Origin: Methylobacterium dankookense
GTDB taxonomy: Bacteria; Pseudomonadota; Alphaproteobacteria; Rhizobiales; Beijerinckiaceae
NCBI RefSeq assembly: GCF_902141855.1
Contig: NZ_CABFVH010000011.1
Span: 62,001-126,000, forward strand
DNA: 64,000 nt
Direction: 5' to 3'
Numbering within the stretch: position 1 is the first letter of the stretch; every line of letters starts with the position of its first letter. Made by a program: the position numbers and the translations under genes. This document shows, piece by piece, positions 16,747 to 25,150 of this stretch. Below the pieces are notes generated by a model. That model was given only the letters and a program-made list of their open reading frames with translations. It was not told where the DNA came from and made no database searches.

Positions 16747-17622
16747 TCAGCCTCCGAGCAGGTGGCGGCTCAGCGCCGCGGGATCGAAACCGGCCGCGAG
16801 GCGGAACGGGGCGCGGCCGTGGCGGCGGGCGAGCCGGCCGAGCGCGGCCATGCGCTCGGCCTCGCGGGCGAGCCAGCGCCGCCGCAGGGCCGGGCGCATC
16901 AGGACGAGGCGCGTGCCCGCGCCCTCCAGATCCTCCAGCTCGATCAGGCCCCAATCCGGCAGCGCCTCGGCCTCGGCCGGATCGGCGAGGAGGACGGGCA
17001 CGAGATCGTGGAAGGCGAGCCCCGAGAAGACCTGCTCCATGAGGGGCGCGGGCCAGCGGAAATCCGAGACGAGGAAGACGAGCTTGGGCCGGCCGGCGAT
17101 GCGGGCGGCCGCGGCGAGGAGCCCCGCGGCGCTCGGCCCCGACGGCACCGCCGCGCCGAGGCGGGACGCCGCCGCGGAAGCCGCGGCGCGGCGGCGGGTG
17201 GCGGGCCGGTAGAGCTCCTCGCGGATCCCGGAATCGCAGGCGATCAGGCCGAAGCCGTCGCCGATCCGCGTGGCCGAGGCCGCGAGGCTCTCGCAGAGCG
17301 CGCCGGCCAGCGCCATGCGGTCGCCGAGGCCGCGGAAGCGCATCGAGGCCGAGAGATCGACCAGCGCCCAGACCTCCATCGCGACGCGCGCCTCGAAGCG
17401 GCGGACATGGACGCCCTCGAAGGGGTCGCGCAGGGTGGCGCGGAGGTCGAGCCGGCGGGCGTCCGGCAGGCGCAGGAAGGAGACCTGGTCCTTGAAGGTG
17501 CCGGGGCCGCCGGCATCCCGGCCGCGATGCGCGCCCGGATGGCTCCCGCGCGCGCGCCAGCGCGGCAGGTAGACGATGTCCGCGCCCGTGCCTTCGCCTG
17601 CCGCCTCGTCCTCTCCGCTCAC
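16747..17622 (-). CDS. mxaS: MxaS, DUF58-type protein of the methanol oxidation cluster
   Basis: A 291-residue soluble protein with the DUF58/VWA-like core: VYLPRWRARG near the start, a metal-ion-type motif DLSAS in WALVDLSASMRFRG, and KLVFLVSDFRWPAPL later. DUF58 proteins usually pair with MoxR ATPases, and here mxaR lies directly upstream with a GTGA overlap (17619-17622). The two probably form a chaperone-like pair acting on the dehydrogenase. The start is GTG. Confidence 0.85.
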   Translation of the reverse strand: MSGEDEAAGEGTGADIVYLPRWRARGSHPGAHRGRDAGGPGTFKDQVSFLRLPDARRLDLRATLRDPFEGVHVRRFEARVAMEVWALVDLSASMRFRGLGDRMALAGALCESLAASATRIGDGFGLIACDSGIREELYRPATRRRAAASAAASRLGAAVPSGPSAAGLLAAAARIAGRPKLVFLVSDFRWPAPLMEQVFSGLAFHDLVPVLLADPAEAEALPDWGLIELEDLEGAGTRLVLMRPALRRRWLAREAERMAALGRLARRHGRAPFRLAAGFDPAALSRHLLGG

Positions 17623-18653
17623 GGGGCCGGCACCGTCTCGAACACCGCCCGGCAGAGCGCGGGCACGATCTCGGCGCGGTCCAGCTCGTGGATCGGCTCC
17701 AGGAAGACGCGGTGGGCCATCACCGGGGCGAAGACGGCGCGGATGTCCTCCGGCACCAGCCAGTCCCGCTCCTCCATCCAGGCGCGGACGCGGGCGGCGC
17801 GCACCAGGGCCGCGACGCCGCGGGGCGAGGCGCCGCCCTGGACGAGGCCGGCCATGTCGTCGATGCCGGGAAGCCGGATGCCCGCCGCCTGCGGGCGCAC
17901 CAGCGCCTCCCAGAGCGCGATCACGTAGGTCTCGATCGCCTCGCTCGCCCGCACCCCGTGCTGGATCGCCGCCGCGATGCCGGCGAGCGCCGCCGGGTCG
18001 AGGATCCCGGGCTCGATTCCCGCCACCAGCCGGTCGGTGTCGTGGAAGCGCGGATCGAAGGCGAGCGCCCGGCGGATGTCGGCCTCGCGCGGGGCCTCCA
18101 TGCCGATCTCCATGAGGAAGCGGTCGCGCGCGGCGGCCGGCAGCTCGAAGGTCTCCTCGCGCTCGACCCGGTTGCGGTCGGCGAAGACCTGGAGGAGGGG
18201 GAAGCGGTACGCGCGGTTGAAGGCGGTGAGGCTGCGCTCGGCCATGAGGCGGAGCAGCAGGGCGTGGACCTGCGGCCGGGCCCGGTTGATCTCGTTGAAG
18301 AAGAAGATCGCGAGGTCGTCCGAGGCCGCGAGCACCGGGCCGGGCTCGATGCGCGGGCGCCCGTCCTCCCCGAGATAGGTGTGGTAGACGAGGTCCGTCG
18401 GCATCATGTCGACCGTGCCCTCGACGCGCTCGTAGGCGCCGCCCATCGCCCGGGCGACCGCGCGCAGCAGCGTGGTCTTGCCGACGCCGACATCGCCCTC
18501 CAGCAGCACGTGGCCGCGGGCGAAGACCGCGATCGTCACGAGCCGGATCACTGCCTCCTGCCCGAGCACCGCGCCGGCCAGGGCCGCCTCGAAGCGCCGC
18601 GCGGCGGCGCGCCAGTCGGTGAGCATCGCCTCGTCGCGGCGGATGTCGTTCAT
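17619..18653 (-). CDS. mxaR: MxaR, MoxR-family AAA+ ATPase
   Basis: A 344-residue AAA+ ATPase: Walker A GDVGVGKTT (residues 53-61), Walker B IFFFNEINRA, sensor-region FADRNRVEREETFELPAAARDRFLM, and the MoxR lid. It is the first of the accessory genes after the structural genes mxaFJGI. MoxR ATPases drive maturation of partner complexes, often together with VWA proteins, of which mxaS, mxaC and mxaL encode three here. The start is ATG 18653; a GC-rich hairpin lies between it and mxaI. Confidence 0.9.
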   Translation of the reverse strand: MNDIRRDEAMLTDWRAAARRFEAALAGAVLGQEAVIRLVTIAVFARGHVLLEGDVGVGKTTLLRAVARAMGGAYERVEGTVDMMPTDLVYHTYLGEDGRPRIEPGPVLAASDDLAIFFFNEINRARPQVHALLLRLMAERSLTAFNRAYRFPLLQVFADRNRVEREETFELPAAARDRFLMEIGMEAPREADIRRALAFDPRFHDTDRLVAGIEPGILDPAALAGIAAAIQHGVRASEAIETYVIALWEALVRPQAAGIRLPGIDDMAGLVQGGASPRGVAALVRAARVRAWMEERDWLVPEDIRAVFAPVMAHRVFLEPIHELDRAEIVPALCRAVFETVPAP

Positions 18654-18669
18654 AAAAGCCTCGGATGTG

Positions 18670-18694
18670 GCGCGCCCGCGCGCGGCGGGCGCGC
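18670..18694 (-). terminator. hairpin between mxaI and mxaR (attenuator or RNA-stability stem)
   Basis: Perfect 10-bp stem GCGCGCCCGC/GCGGGCGCGC with a 5-base loop, beginning 7 bases after the mxaI stop as read on the minus strand. No T-run follows, so it is not a classical intrinsic terminator. Its place at the boundary of structural and accessory genes suggests partial termination or 3' end protection. Confidence 0.6.
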
Positions 18695-18701
18695 GTGCTG
18701 C

Positions 18702-18983
18702 TCAGTTCGAGATCTTGGCGACGTCGTACTCGAACTTGCCGGTCTTCCTGGCGTTCTCGACGCGGCGCTTGTTGCGCTCCTCCATCGCCTTGATCGACTC
18801 GGACTGCTTGTTGAGCTCCTTCGGATCGTGCTTGGGATCGTATTTCGAGCCGGCGATCTTCTCCGGGAAGCCGGGCTTCGGCTCCCAGCAATTGCCCGGC
18901 GCCCGGCACTTGGTGCCGTCATAGGCGAGCGCCGGCCCGGCGAGGACGAGGCTGGCGCCGAGGGTGAGGATCAGGGTGCGCAT
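18702..18983 (-). CDS. mxaI: MxaI, small (beta) subunit of methanol dehydrogenase
   Basis: A 93-residue precursor. After a 20-residue signal peptide (ending GPALA) the mature protein starts YDGTKC and continues with GNCWEPKPGFPEKIAGS and the lysine-rich YDPKHDPKELNKQ helix, ending in EYDVAKISN. These are the recognised features of the beta subunit that wraps around MxaF in the periplasmic alpha2-beta2 enzyme. The length is as expected. The ribosome site AAGGAGGAAACC before ATG 18983 is very strong, in keeping with an abundant protein. Confidence 0.97.
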   Translation of the reverse strand: MRTLILTLGASLVLAGPALAYDGTKCRAPGNCWEPKPGFPEKIAGSKYDPKHDPKELNKQSESIKAMEERNKRRVENARKTGKFEYDVAKISN

Positions 18984-19008
18984 GGTTTCCTCCTTGTGCG
19001 TTCTTGTT

Positions 19009-19025
19009 GCGCGCCGGCGGCGCGC
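19009..19025 (-). other. small hairpin between mxaG and mxaI
   Basis: Stem GCGCGCC/GGCGCGC (7 bp) with the loop GGC or its complement. It lies 17 bases after the mxaG stop on the minus strand and 25 bases before the mxaI start. It may contribute to mRNA processing; evidence is only the pairing. Confidence 0.4.
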
Positions 19026-19042
19026 GGCTTCCCGACGGACCG

Positions 19043-19645
19043 CTAGTCCAGCGGCTTGCACTGGCCCTTGGCGTCCTGCGGGATCTTCTCGCCCTCCTTG
19101 TAGGGCGTGTAGGTCTTCTTCTGGTCGTCGTTGAGCCAGACGGCGTCGCGGACGGGTCCCGTGTAGAGATGCCGGATCCAGGCGATGGTCTGCAGCATCT
19201 CGTCCGGGGTCAGGTTCTCGTTGTGCGGGCCCATCATGCCGTTGGCGCCGCCGAAGATGGTCGAGAACAGGCCGACATCCTCGGTATTGGCCGGATAGGT
19301 CCAGTAATTGTCGTTGAGGCCGGGCCCGAGCTTTCCTTCGGCAAGATGCCCGTGGCAGCCCGAGCAGGAGGTGGCGAACAGGCTCTCGCCGTTCCGCAGG
19401 CAGGACTTGTCGTCGATGTAGAGATTCTTGCCGGTCTGGAGGAACGTCTTCACCGCCTCCGTGTCGCGGCCGCCCTCCTTGCCCTGGGAGGTGTCGAGGG
19501 CCTCGCCCGTCACGGTGTTGCGGAAGACGATTCCCGTCTGCGGGCCGCCGCTCGGCTGGGCGAGCGCCGCGAGGCCGGCGCCGGCGAAGGCGAGGCCGAT
19601 GACGGCGGCGAGCATCTTCTTGGTATCGATCATCATATCGATCAT
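19043..19645 (-). CDS. mxaG: MxaG, cytochrome cL, electron acceptor of methanol dehydrogenase
   Basis: A 200-residue exported c-type cytochrome. A signal peptide (MLAAVIGLAFAGAGLAALA) precedes a single haem-binding motif C94-S-G-C97-H98 and a likely distal methionine in GANGMMGP. Cytochrome cL takes electrons from MxaFI in the periplasm. The N-terminus begins MIDMMIDTKK, so in-frame ATG codons at residues 4 and 5 are alternative starts. It lies 33 bases after mxaJ. Confidence 0.95.
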   Translation of the reverse strand: MIDMMIDTKKMLAAVIGLAFAGAGLAALAQPSGGPQTGIVFRNTVTGEALDTSQGKEGGRDTEAVKTFLQTGKNLYIDDKSCLRNGESLFATSCSGCHGHLAEGKLGPGLNDNYWTYPANTEDVGLFSTIFGGANGMMGPHNENLTPDEMLQTIAWIRHLYTGPVRDAVWLNDDQKKTYTPYKEGEKIPQDAKGQCKPLD

Positions 19646-19678
19646 GCGCGTGTTCCGGATCCCTCTCGTGCGGGGCGC

Positions 19679-20599
19679 TCAGTTGGACGGGGCGGTGGCC
19701 GGCACGCCTTCCTGCTTGAGGAGGGCGGCGATCTGCGGCCGGGCCTTCACCAGCGCCGCGTCGAGGGCGTCGCGCAGGGCCGTGTCGTCCCGGCGCACGC
19801 CCATCGACTGGTCGAAGCTCTGCCGCATGGGCTGGCCGTCGCTGCGCTTGGTGTCGTCGGGCACCGGGACCATGCGCAGCTTCACGCTGGAATCGCGCAC
19901 GTAGCGGGCGATGTCGGGGGCGAAGGCGACGCCGACATCGGCCTTGCCGCTGGCGACCTCCGAGACCATCCGGGCCGGGTCGATCTGGGTGTACTGGTTG
20001 CGCGGCGCGCGGAAGTTCACCAGCGAGTAGAGGTAGGCCATGTCCTCCTCGTAGCGGCCGATATCCTTGAGCATCGCCTCGCCCGGCGTGCCGAAGCCGA
20101 CCACCATGTGGCCGACCTGCCGGAGGCGCGGATCGGCCCAGGACCTCACGTCGAGGTCGCCGTCGGCCTTGGTGAGGAAGACGTAGCCCGAGCGGTAATA
20201 GGGCTTGGTGGCCAGCACCCGCGGGTCGTCGCTGTCGAGGCCGACGACCACGTCGCAGGTCTTCTTGTCGAGCCCGTCGCGGACCAAGTAGATCGCCGGC
20301 TTGCCGGACCAGACGAAGACGGGCTTCTTCCCCATCGCCTCGGCGACCGCGGCGGCGATCCTGTTCTCGAGCCCCGATCCGTCCTTCATCGAGAGCGGCG
20401 GCTGCTCGGCGGCGCAGATGCGCAGGGCGTTCGGGTCGGGGGCCGGCTCCGTGGCGGCCTGCTCCCTTGTCGTCTGCTCCTTGGCGGGCGCCGGCGGGGC
20501 GGCGGGCTCCTGCGCGGCGGCCGGGCCGCCGAGGCAGGCCAGGGCGATCAGGAGGGCGGCCGGGCGGGCCACGCAATGTCGTCCGGTGACGCGCGACAT
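19679..20599 (-). CDS. mxaJ: MxaJ, periplasmic solute-binding-like protein of methanol oxidation
   Basis: A 306-residue exported protein with a signal peptide ending PAAAQ, an Ala/Pro/Glu-rich linker, and a periplasmic binding-protein type 2 fold (LRICAAEQPPLSMKDGSG, GLENRIAAAVAEAMGK, CDVVVGLDSDD, GKADVGVAFAPDIARYV). MxaJ is needed for active methanol dehydrogenase and is thought to help assembly. The second gene of the cluster, it is separated from mxaF by a hairpin and a short tandem repeat. Confidence 0.92.
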   Translation of the reverse strand: MSRVTGRHCVARPAALLIALACLGGPAAAQEPAAPPAPAKEQTTREQAATEPAPDPNALRICAAEQPPLSMKDGSGLENRIAAAVAEAMGKKPVFVWSGKPAIYLVRDGLDKKTCDVVVGLDSDDPRVLATKPYYRSGYVFLTKADGDLDVRSWADPRLRQVGHMVVGFGTPGEAMLKDIGRYEEDMAYLYSLVNFRAPRNQYTQIDPARMVSEVASGKADVGVAFAPDIARYVRDSSVKLRMVPVPDDTKRSDGQPMRQSFDQSMGVRRDDTALRDALDAALVKARPQIAALLKQEGVPATAPSN

Positions 20600-20694
20600 G
20601 TCTGGTGTTCCGTTTCCTCGGGGATTTTCTGATGCTCGCGCGGTCGCCGGGCATGGCGTGCCCGTCCTGCGTCGTCCCGCGCGTCTGGTGGGGT

Positions 20695-20723
20695 GACCCC
20701 GCCGGCACGCGGCCGGCGGGGTC
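20695..20723 (-). terminator. strong hairpin after mxaF
   Basis: Perfect 12-bp stem GACCCCGCCGGC/GCCGGCGGGGTC with a 5-base loop, 42 bases beyond the mxaF stop and 96 bases before mxaJ as read on the minus strand. There is no T-run. It probably shields the 3' end of the abundant mxaF message or causes partial termination, lowering expression of mxaJ and later genes. Confidence 0.65.
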
Positions 20724-20729
20724 GAACAG

Positions 20730-20774
20730 GCGCCTGACTTGCCGGCGCCTGACTCGCCGGCGCCTTACTTGGCG
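20730..20774 (-). repeat. three tandem 15-bp units spanning the mxaF stop codon
   Basis: On the plus strand the units are GCGCCTGACTTGCCG (20730-20744), GCGCCTGACTCGCCG (20745-20759) and GCGCCTTACTTGGCG (20760-20774). The last contains the final codons and stop of mxaF (Ala-Lys-stop). The other two are near-copies lying just past the stop, in the same frame. This looks like local duplication of the gene's 3' end. Confidence 0.8.
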
Positions 20775-22648
20775 GCGTGCTGCGCGTACTCGCCGACATT
20801 CGGGTCGTCGTAGGGGCCCTTGCCGTCCAGCGAGAACACCACGACGCCGCCGCCCATCTGGGTGTAGTTGGCGAGCTTCTTGAAGGCGCCCACCGCGCCG
20901 AGGCCCGCGGTCGGGTCGGCGAGGTCGAACACCAGGCCGACGCCCGGCCAGCCGCCGACGCCGTAATAGATGGCGACGTATTGCGTGCCCTTGTGGCTGT
21001 AGGTGATCGGGTAGCCGATCGCGCCCGACGGCAGCTTGAACTTCCAGAGGAGGTCGCCGTTGTCGGAATCGCGCGCCTTGATGAAACCGTCGAGGGTTCC
21101 GTAGAGCACCACGTTGCCGGCGGTGGCTGTCGTGCCGCCCCAGACCGCGAAGCGCTCCATCTTCTCCCAGTTGAACTTGCCCGTGATCGCGTTGTAGCTC
21201 TTGATCTGGCCAAGTCCCTCGTAGTTCTGCCGGTCACCCTTCGGGCCCGGATACATGTTCAGCGTCGCGCCGACGAAGAACTGACCCGCCCGGTAGGGCA
21301 GCATGAAGGGCTCCCAATCCATGCAGATGTGGTTGATGCCCATGTAGAAGGCCTGACGCTTCGGATCGTACGAATCGTGGCCCTGGTTGTGGTAGCCCAT
21401 CGCCGAGGGGCAGATGTCCTTGGCGAGGTGGTCCATCCGGGTGCCGTATTCCGGATCGCGCACCGGCTGGCCGCTCTTCAGGTCGACCGACTTGAAGACG
21501 TTGACGGTGTCGTCGATCTTGTTGGCCGAGACCAGCGAGCCGTCCGTGCGGTCGAGCGTGTAGACGATGCCGTTGCGGTCGGGATGGGTGAGGAGCTTCC
21601 TCATCTTCCCGTCCTTGTCCTTCTGCTCGGACAGCATCATCACGTTGACGCCGGCATAGTCCCACTCGTCGTGGGGCGTCTTCTGGTAGCCGAACTTGGC
21701 CTCGCCCGTGTCGACGTCGCGGCCGAAGATGGTCATCGTCCACTTGTTGTCGCCCGGCCGCATGGTCTCGTTCCACGGCGCCGGGTTGCCGGTGCCGAAA
21801 TAGATCATGTTCGTGCCGGGGTCGTAGGCGTACCAGCCCCAGTTGGTGCCGCCGCCGATCTTCCAGGCGTCGCCCTCCCAGGTCGCGGTGCCGAGGCCCT
21901 TCTGGCCGTAATGGGCGTTCTTGATGTTGAAGTCGTCGGCGAGCAGCAGGTCCTTGTCTGGGCCGGTGGCGTAGGCGCGCCACTTCTGCTCGCCGGTCTT
22001 CACGTCGTAGGCGGTGAGATAGCCGCGCACGCCGAGCTCGGCGCCGGACGAGCCGATGATCACCTTGTCCTTCACCACGTAGGGGGCGATGGTGAGCGTC
22101 GAGCCGACCTTGATGTCGGAATTCTCGACCTTCCACACGGTCTCGCCGGTCTCGGCGTTCAGCGCCGCGACATGGCCGTCGAGCTGCGTCTTCAGGATCA
22201 GCGCCGGGGTCTTGCCGTCGCCCGGCCAGTAGGCGAGGCCGCGGTTGACGAGGTCGCAGCAGGCGACCGCGCGGGCGGCCGGGTTCTGCTTCGGCTTGTC
22301 CTGCCAGAGGATCCGGCCCGGATCGTCGAGATCGAGGGCGAAGGTGTTGTTCGGGAACGAGGTGTGGACGTACATCTTGTTGCCGACGACGAGCGGCGCG
22401 CCCTCGTGGCCGTTGAGCAGGCCGGTCGAGAAGGTCCACGACACCTTCAGGTTCTTGACGTTGTCCTTGTTGATCTGCGTCAGCTCGCTGTAATTGTTCG
22501 AGTCGTAGTTCTTGCCGGGCATCACCCAGTTGTCTTCGCTCTTCGCCATGTCGACGAGCTTGTCGTTGGCCTGCGCGCCTGTGGCGAGCGCCAGCGGCGC
22601 CACCGCCATCACGGCGAGCATCGAGACCGAGTTCAGAAGCCTACTCAT
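20765..22648 (-). CDS. mxaF: MxaF, large (alpha) subunit of calcium-dependent PQQ methanol dehydrogenase
   Basis: A 627-residue precursor of the periplasmic quinoprotein that oxidises methanol to formaldehyde. The 27-residue signal peptide ends GAQA. In mature numbering the rare vicinal disulfide is Cys103-Cys104 (AVACCDLV), and the catalytic base is Asp303 in DEWDYAG. The residue two positions on is Ala305, where lanthanide-type XoxF enzymes have an extra Asp, so this is the calcium form. Propeller tryptophan motifs are present throughout. The ribosome site AAGGAGA precedes ATG 22648. It heads the mxa cluster behind a recognisable promoter; its 3' end carries a 15-bp tandem duplication. Confidence 0.98.
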   Translation of the reverse strand: MSRLLNSVSMLAVMAVAPLALATGAQANDKLVDMAKSEDNWVMPGKNYDSNNYSELTQINKDNVKNLKVSWTFSTGLLNGHEGAPLVVGNKMYVHTSFPNNTFALDLDDPGRILWQDKPKQNPAARAVACCDLVNRGLAYWPGDGKTPALILKTQLDGHVAALNAETGETVWKVENSDIKVGSTLTIAPYVVKDKVIIGSSGAELGVRGYLTAYDVKTGEQKWRAYATGPDKDLLLADDFNIKNAHYGQKGLGTATWEGDAWKIGGGTNWGWYAYDPGTNMIYFGTGNPAPWNETMRPGDNKWTMTIFGRDVDTGEAKFGYQKTPHDEWDYAGVNVMMLSEQKDKDGKMRKLLTHPDRNGIVYTLDRTDGSLVSANKIDDTVNVFKSVDLKSGQPVRDPEYGTRMDHLAKDICPSAMGYHNQGHDSYDPKRQAFYMGINHICMDWEPFMLPYRAGQFFVGATLNMYPGPKGDRQNYEGLGQIKSYNAITGKFNWEKMERFAVWGGTTATAGNVVLYGTLDGFIKARDSDNGDLLWKFKLPSGAIGYPITYSHKGTQYVAIYYGVGGWPGVGLVFDLADPTAGLGAVGAFKKLANYTQMGGGVVVFSLDGKGPYDDPNVGEYAQHAAK

Positions 22649-22819
22649 GTGCGTCTCCTTGCCGTCTCGTTCCGTCTCTCGACCGAGCGGTCACGCGGAA
22701 CCTTAAGCGTCGGAAGTCTGAAGCAGATTCGGGATCAATCCGAGTTCTGTGTAAGAAATAAGAAAAGAACCTCTAGTTCTCGTCTTATGAAACACTTATT
22801 ACTGCCCCAGTCCCCAATA

Positions 22820-22849
22820 TTTCTAGAGCGAACGGCCGGCAAATGTCTT
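22820..22849 (-). promoter_or_regulatory. mxaF promoter and long leader
   Basis: Reading the minus strand, AAGACA (22849-22844) and TAGAAA (22825-22820) are separated by exactly 18 bases. These hexamers and the spacing match the mxaF promoter elements that I recall from M. extorquens AM1. Transcription would begin near 22813, giving a leader of about 165 nt before ATG 22648. The leader and upstream DNA (22649-22960) are unusually A+T-rich for this window, with a run of TTCTT/TTATT motifs. The remaining 22850-23005 holds the divergent upstream region of the protease gene; no clear promoter was picked for it. Confidence 0.7.
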
Positions 22850-23005
22850 TAGGGCATCGGTCATTTTTCACCGGGTACATTTGGCAATCCGGACGAGTAC
22901 TTTGCGCATCGGTGGCGCGGTGCTTGACCGTGCCCATGGGGGTGTCGCAACACGGTGCGAACGGTGGGCGCTGATGCGCCGCGCCGGCATCGCGGGGGCG
23001 GAACG

Positions 23006-23836
23006 ATGTGGGCAGTGCGCGTGCGCCGGCCGGCGTCCTGGTGTGGGGTCGGGCTCGCGCTGCTCGGCCAGCTCGCGCCCTTCGGTCCGATGCGGCCGGC
23101 CCGGGCCGACGCGCGCACCCGCGAGGCGGCGCTCTATCCGCGCGACGGGCGACACGAGATGAGCGGCGAGGACCACCGGCGCTTCCCCGGCGCGGGCGTG
23201 CTCTGGTGCCGGAGGCCGGACGGCGTGCCGCAGAAGGCGGCGGCGGCCTGGCTCGTCGGCGCGCCGGACCTCGTCGTCCTCAACGCCCACAACTTCCGCG
23301 ACCGGCGCCTCGCGGTCACGCGTCCGGTCTCGGACTGCTACTTCCAGATCGGGGGCCGGAACTACGAGTTCGTCGCCTCATCGCTGCGGCTCGGCACCGC
23401 GCCGTCGGCGAAAGCCCTCCACATCACCGACGACTGGGCCCTCCTGCGCCTCGCCGGCCCGGTCGAGGGCGCGCCGCCCCAGCCCGTCCCGGAGGCGCCG
23501 GACCTGCCGACCGGCCCGGCGGCGCTGCCCGTCACGATGGTCTCGCCCGGAGGGCATGAGAACTATCGCGGCGGCAGCAGCCTCGAATCCTGCACGATCC
23601 GGCAGGTCGATAGCCCGAGCGAGGACGCGATCCGCCGCGTCCGGCACGATTGCAACGACGGCTATGGCGGCTCCGGCTCCGGGCTCTTCGACGAGGCCGG
23701 CCGGCTCGTCGCCCTGCAGAGCGCCTCCCTCTCGATGAATTCGCGCCGCCCCTTCGACGCCGAGTTCCACTACGGCTCCGCGCTCCTGTTCGAGGGCGAG
23801 CTGCTCGCGGCCATCCGGGCGGCGGTGTCGCGCTGA
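23006..23836 (+). CDS. secreted trypsin-like serine protease, divergent from mxaF
   Basis: A 276-residue protein with a signal peptide (VGLALLGQLAPFGPMRPARA). The chymotrypsin-type triad is readable: His95 in VVLNAHNF, Asp143 in DDWALLRL and Ser223 in GYGGSGSGLF. Cysteines at about 68, 111, 196 and 216 could form disulfides. It occupies the position in which M. extorquens carries the divergent gene mxaW; whether it is that gene cannot be told without comparison. Start ATG 23006 was preferred over upstream codons because the signal peptide then begins properly; the ribosome site is weak. Confidence 0.75.
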   Translation: MWAVRVRRPASWCGVGLALLGQLAPFGPMRPARADARTREAALYPRDGRHEMSGEDHRRFPGAGVLWCRRPDGVPQKAAAAWLVGAPDLVVLNAHNFRDRRLAVTRPVSDCYFQIGGRNYEFVASSLRLGTAPSAKALHITDDWALLRLAGPVEGAPPQPVPEAPDLPTGPAALPVTMVSPGGHENYRGGSSLESCTIRQVDSPSEDAIRRVRHDCNDGYGGSGSGLFDEAGRLVALQSASLSMNSRRPFDAEFHYGSALLFEGELLAAIRAAVSR

Positions 23837-23854
23837 GCGCGGCGCCTTCCGATT

Positions 23855-23912
23855 CAGATCGGGCCAGCCCGATCTGGACAAGCAAGGGCAGATCTCGGGC
23901 AAGCCCGAGATC
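23855..23912. terminator. two adjacent hairpins after the protease gene
   Basis: Hairpin 1 is CAGATCGGG-CCAG-CCCGATCTG (23855-23876). Hairpin 2 is GATCTCGGGC-AA-GCCCGAGATC (23891-23912), a perfect 10-bp stem. They start 18 bases after the stop at 23836. Neither has a T-run, but together they are a plausible terminator for the protease transcript or a repetitive palindrome pair. Confidence 0.55.
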
Positions 23913-24040
23913 GGTGGGGAGGAGAGCCCCCTCTTGCTCGAACGGACCTACCGGATCCGGATCCGTGCCGGAGCGCATCGATTCTGATCCACGGCTGGGA
24001 TCCGCGCGGCGGGATACCGACAGCTTCAAGACGATGTGAG

Positions 24041-24070
24041 CTGTCGGGGGAAAACCTGACAGCGCTGACA
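24041..24070 (+). promoter_or_regulatory. putative exopolysaccharide operator, copy 1 (GTCRGG-N5/6-MCTGAC family)
   Basis: CTGTCGGG-GGAAAA-CCTGACAG is a near-perfect inverted repeat (one mismatch) followed by another half-site, CTGACA (24065-24070). It lies about 170 bases before the sugar-phosphate transferase gene in the 400-base gap 23837-24236. An A+T-rich stretch (ATTAATTTTGCCTTAACC) follows, as would suit a promoter. Closely related sequences occur at 31245 and 39387 before other units of the same locus. Confidence 0.55.
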
Positions 24071-24236
24071 AAAGCCCGACGGTGCGCGCGCATAGCTCCT
24101 GTAGCTCGGGCATTAATTTTGCCTTAACCATCGAACACAGCGCGGTTAACAACGAGCCGATACAGCCAGTCTATCTGTAATCGCGCAGGTACTGACAAGA
24201 ATAAAGGCAGGGCCCGCGTGCTGCCCCTGGCACCGC

Positions 24237-25019
24237 GTGGGCTGCTTCGTGATCTTGAGCCACCACGACGCGCTTCAGCGCCGGGGCTTCGTGCAAGCGT
24301 CGGCGGGTGACCAGGAGGCTTCCTTGCTCAGAAAACTGTCCGCGCAGACCTCGTCCACCGACGCTTCCGTTCCCCGGCTCCAGACCTTTACCGCACTCGA
24401 CCCATCCCACGCGCTGCGCGTCAAGCGTGCGCTGGACCTCACGGTCGCCGTCACCGCCATGGTCGTCCTCGGCGTCCTGATCCTGATGATCGCGGCCGCG
24501 ATCCTCGTGATGCAGGGGCGCCCCATCCTGATCCGCCACCCGCGCATCGGCCGCGGCGGCGCGACCTTCCCCTGCCTCAAGTTCCGCACCATGGTGAACG
24601 ACGCCGACGCCGCCCTGAGCCGCCACCTCGCCGCCGACCCGGCCGCGATGCTGGAGTGGAAGGCGACCCACAAGCTCAGGGACGACCCGCGGGTGACCCC
24701 CCTCGGCCGCATCCTGCGCCAGACCAGCCTCGACGAGCTGCCGCAGTTCATCAACATCCTGCGCGGCGAGATGAGCCTCGTCGGGCCCCGCCCGATCGTC
24801 GCGGCGGAGATCCCGCGCTACGGCGGCGGCATCGTCGAGTACAAGTCCGTGCGGCCCGGCCTCACCGGCCTGTGGCAGTGCAGCGGACGCAACGACGTGA
24901 GCTACGAGCGCCGCGTCCTGCTCGACCGGGAATACGTGCGCACCTGGTCGCTCGCCGGCGACATCCGGATCATGCTCAAGACCGTGCCCGCGGTGCTGAA
25001 TTCCCGGGGCGTCTACTGA
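24237..25019 (+). CDS. exopolysaccharide initiating sugar-phosphate transferase (ExoY/WbaP-like)
   Basis: A 260-residue membrane enzyme of the bacterial sugar transferase family, which moves a sugar-1-phosphate (galactose or glucose type) onto undecaprenyl phosphate to begin a repeat unit. One hydrophobic segment (VAVTAMVVLGVLILMIAAAILVM, in two parts) precedes the catalytic region with LKFRTM, DPRVTPLGRILRQTSLDELPQ, INILRGEMSLVGPRP and YKSVRPGLTGLWQ, all characteristic. The start is uncertain; GTG 24237 is the most upstream candidate and no strong ribosome site decides it. It is followed after 131 bases by the Wzc-like gene. Confidence 0.9.
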   Translation: MGCFVILSHHDALQRRGFVQASAGDQEASLLRKLSAQTSSTDASVPRLQTFTALDPSHALRVKRALDLTVAVTAMVVLGVLILMIAAAILVMQGRPILIRHPRIGRGGATFPCLKFRTMVNDADAALSRHLAADPAAMLEWKATHKLRDDPRVTPLGRILRQTSLDELPQFINILRGEMSLVGPRPIVAAEIPRYGGGIVEYKSVRPGLTGLWQCSGRNDVSYERRVLLDREYVRTWSLAGDIRIMLKTVPAVLNSRGVY

Positions 25020-25150
25020 GCGCGCTCACGCGGCAGGCCCCCGGGGTCCGGTCGTCCTGACCCCCAAGCCCGATTCTCCCCGGCAGCGACGGCGCCCCGC
25101 GCGCCGGGGCGCGCCGCCCGGGATCCGTCACCCATCCCGGCAGGTGCAGC

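Noticed and set aside
20765..22648. Lanthanide-dependent XoxF instead of MxaF
   Set aside because: The position that is Asp in XoxF is Ala305 here, and mxaI and mxaG follow in the mxa order.
20777..22852. 691-residue open frame on the plus strand opposite mxaF
   Set aside because: It mirrors mxaF codons, has no domain, and runs across the mxaF promoter.
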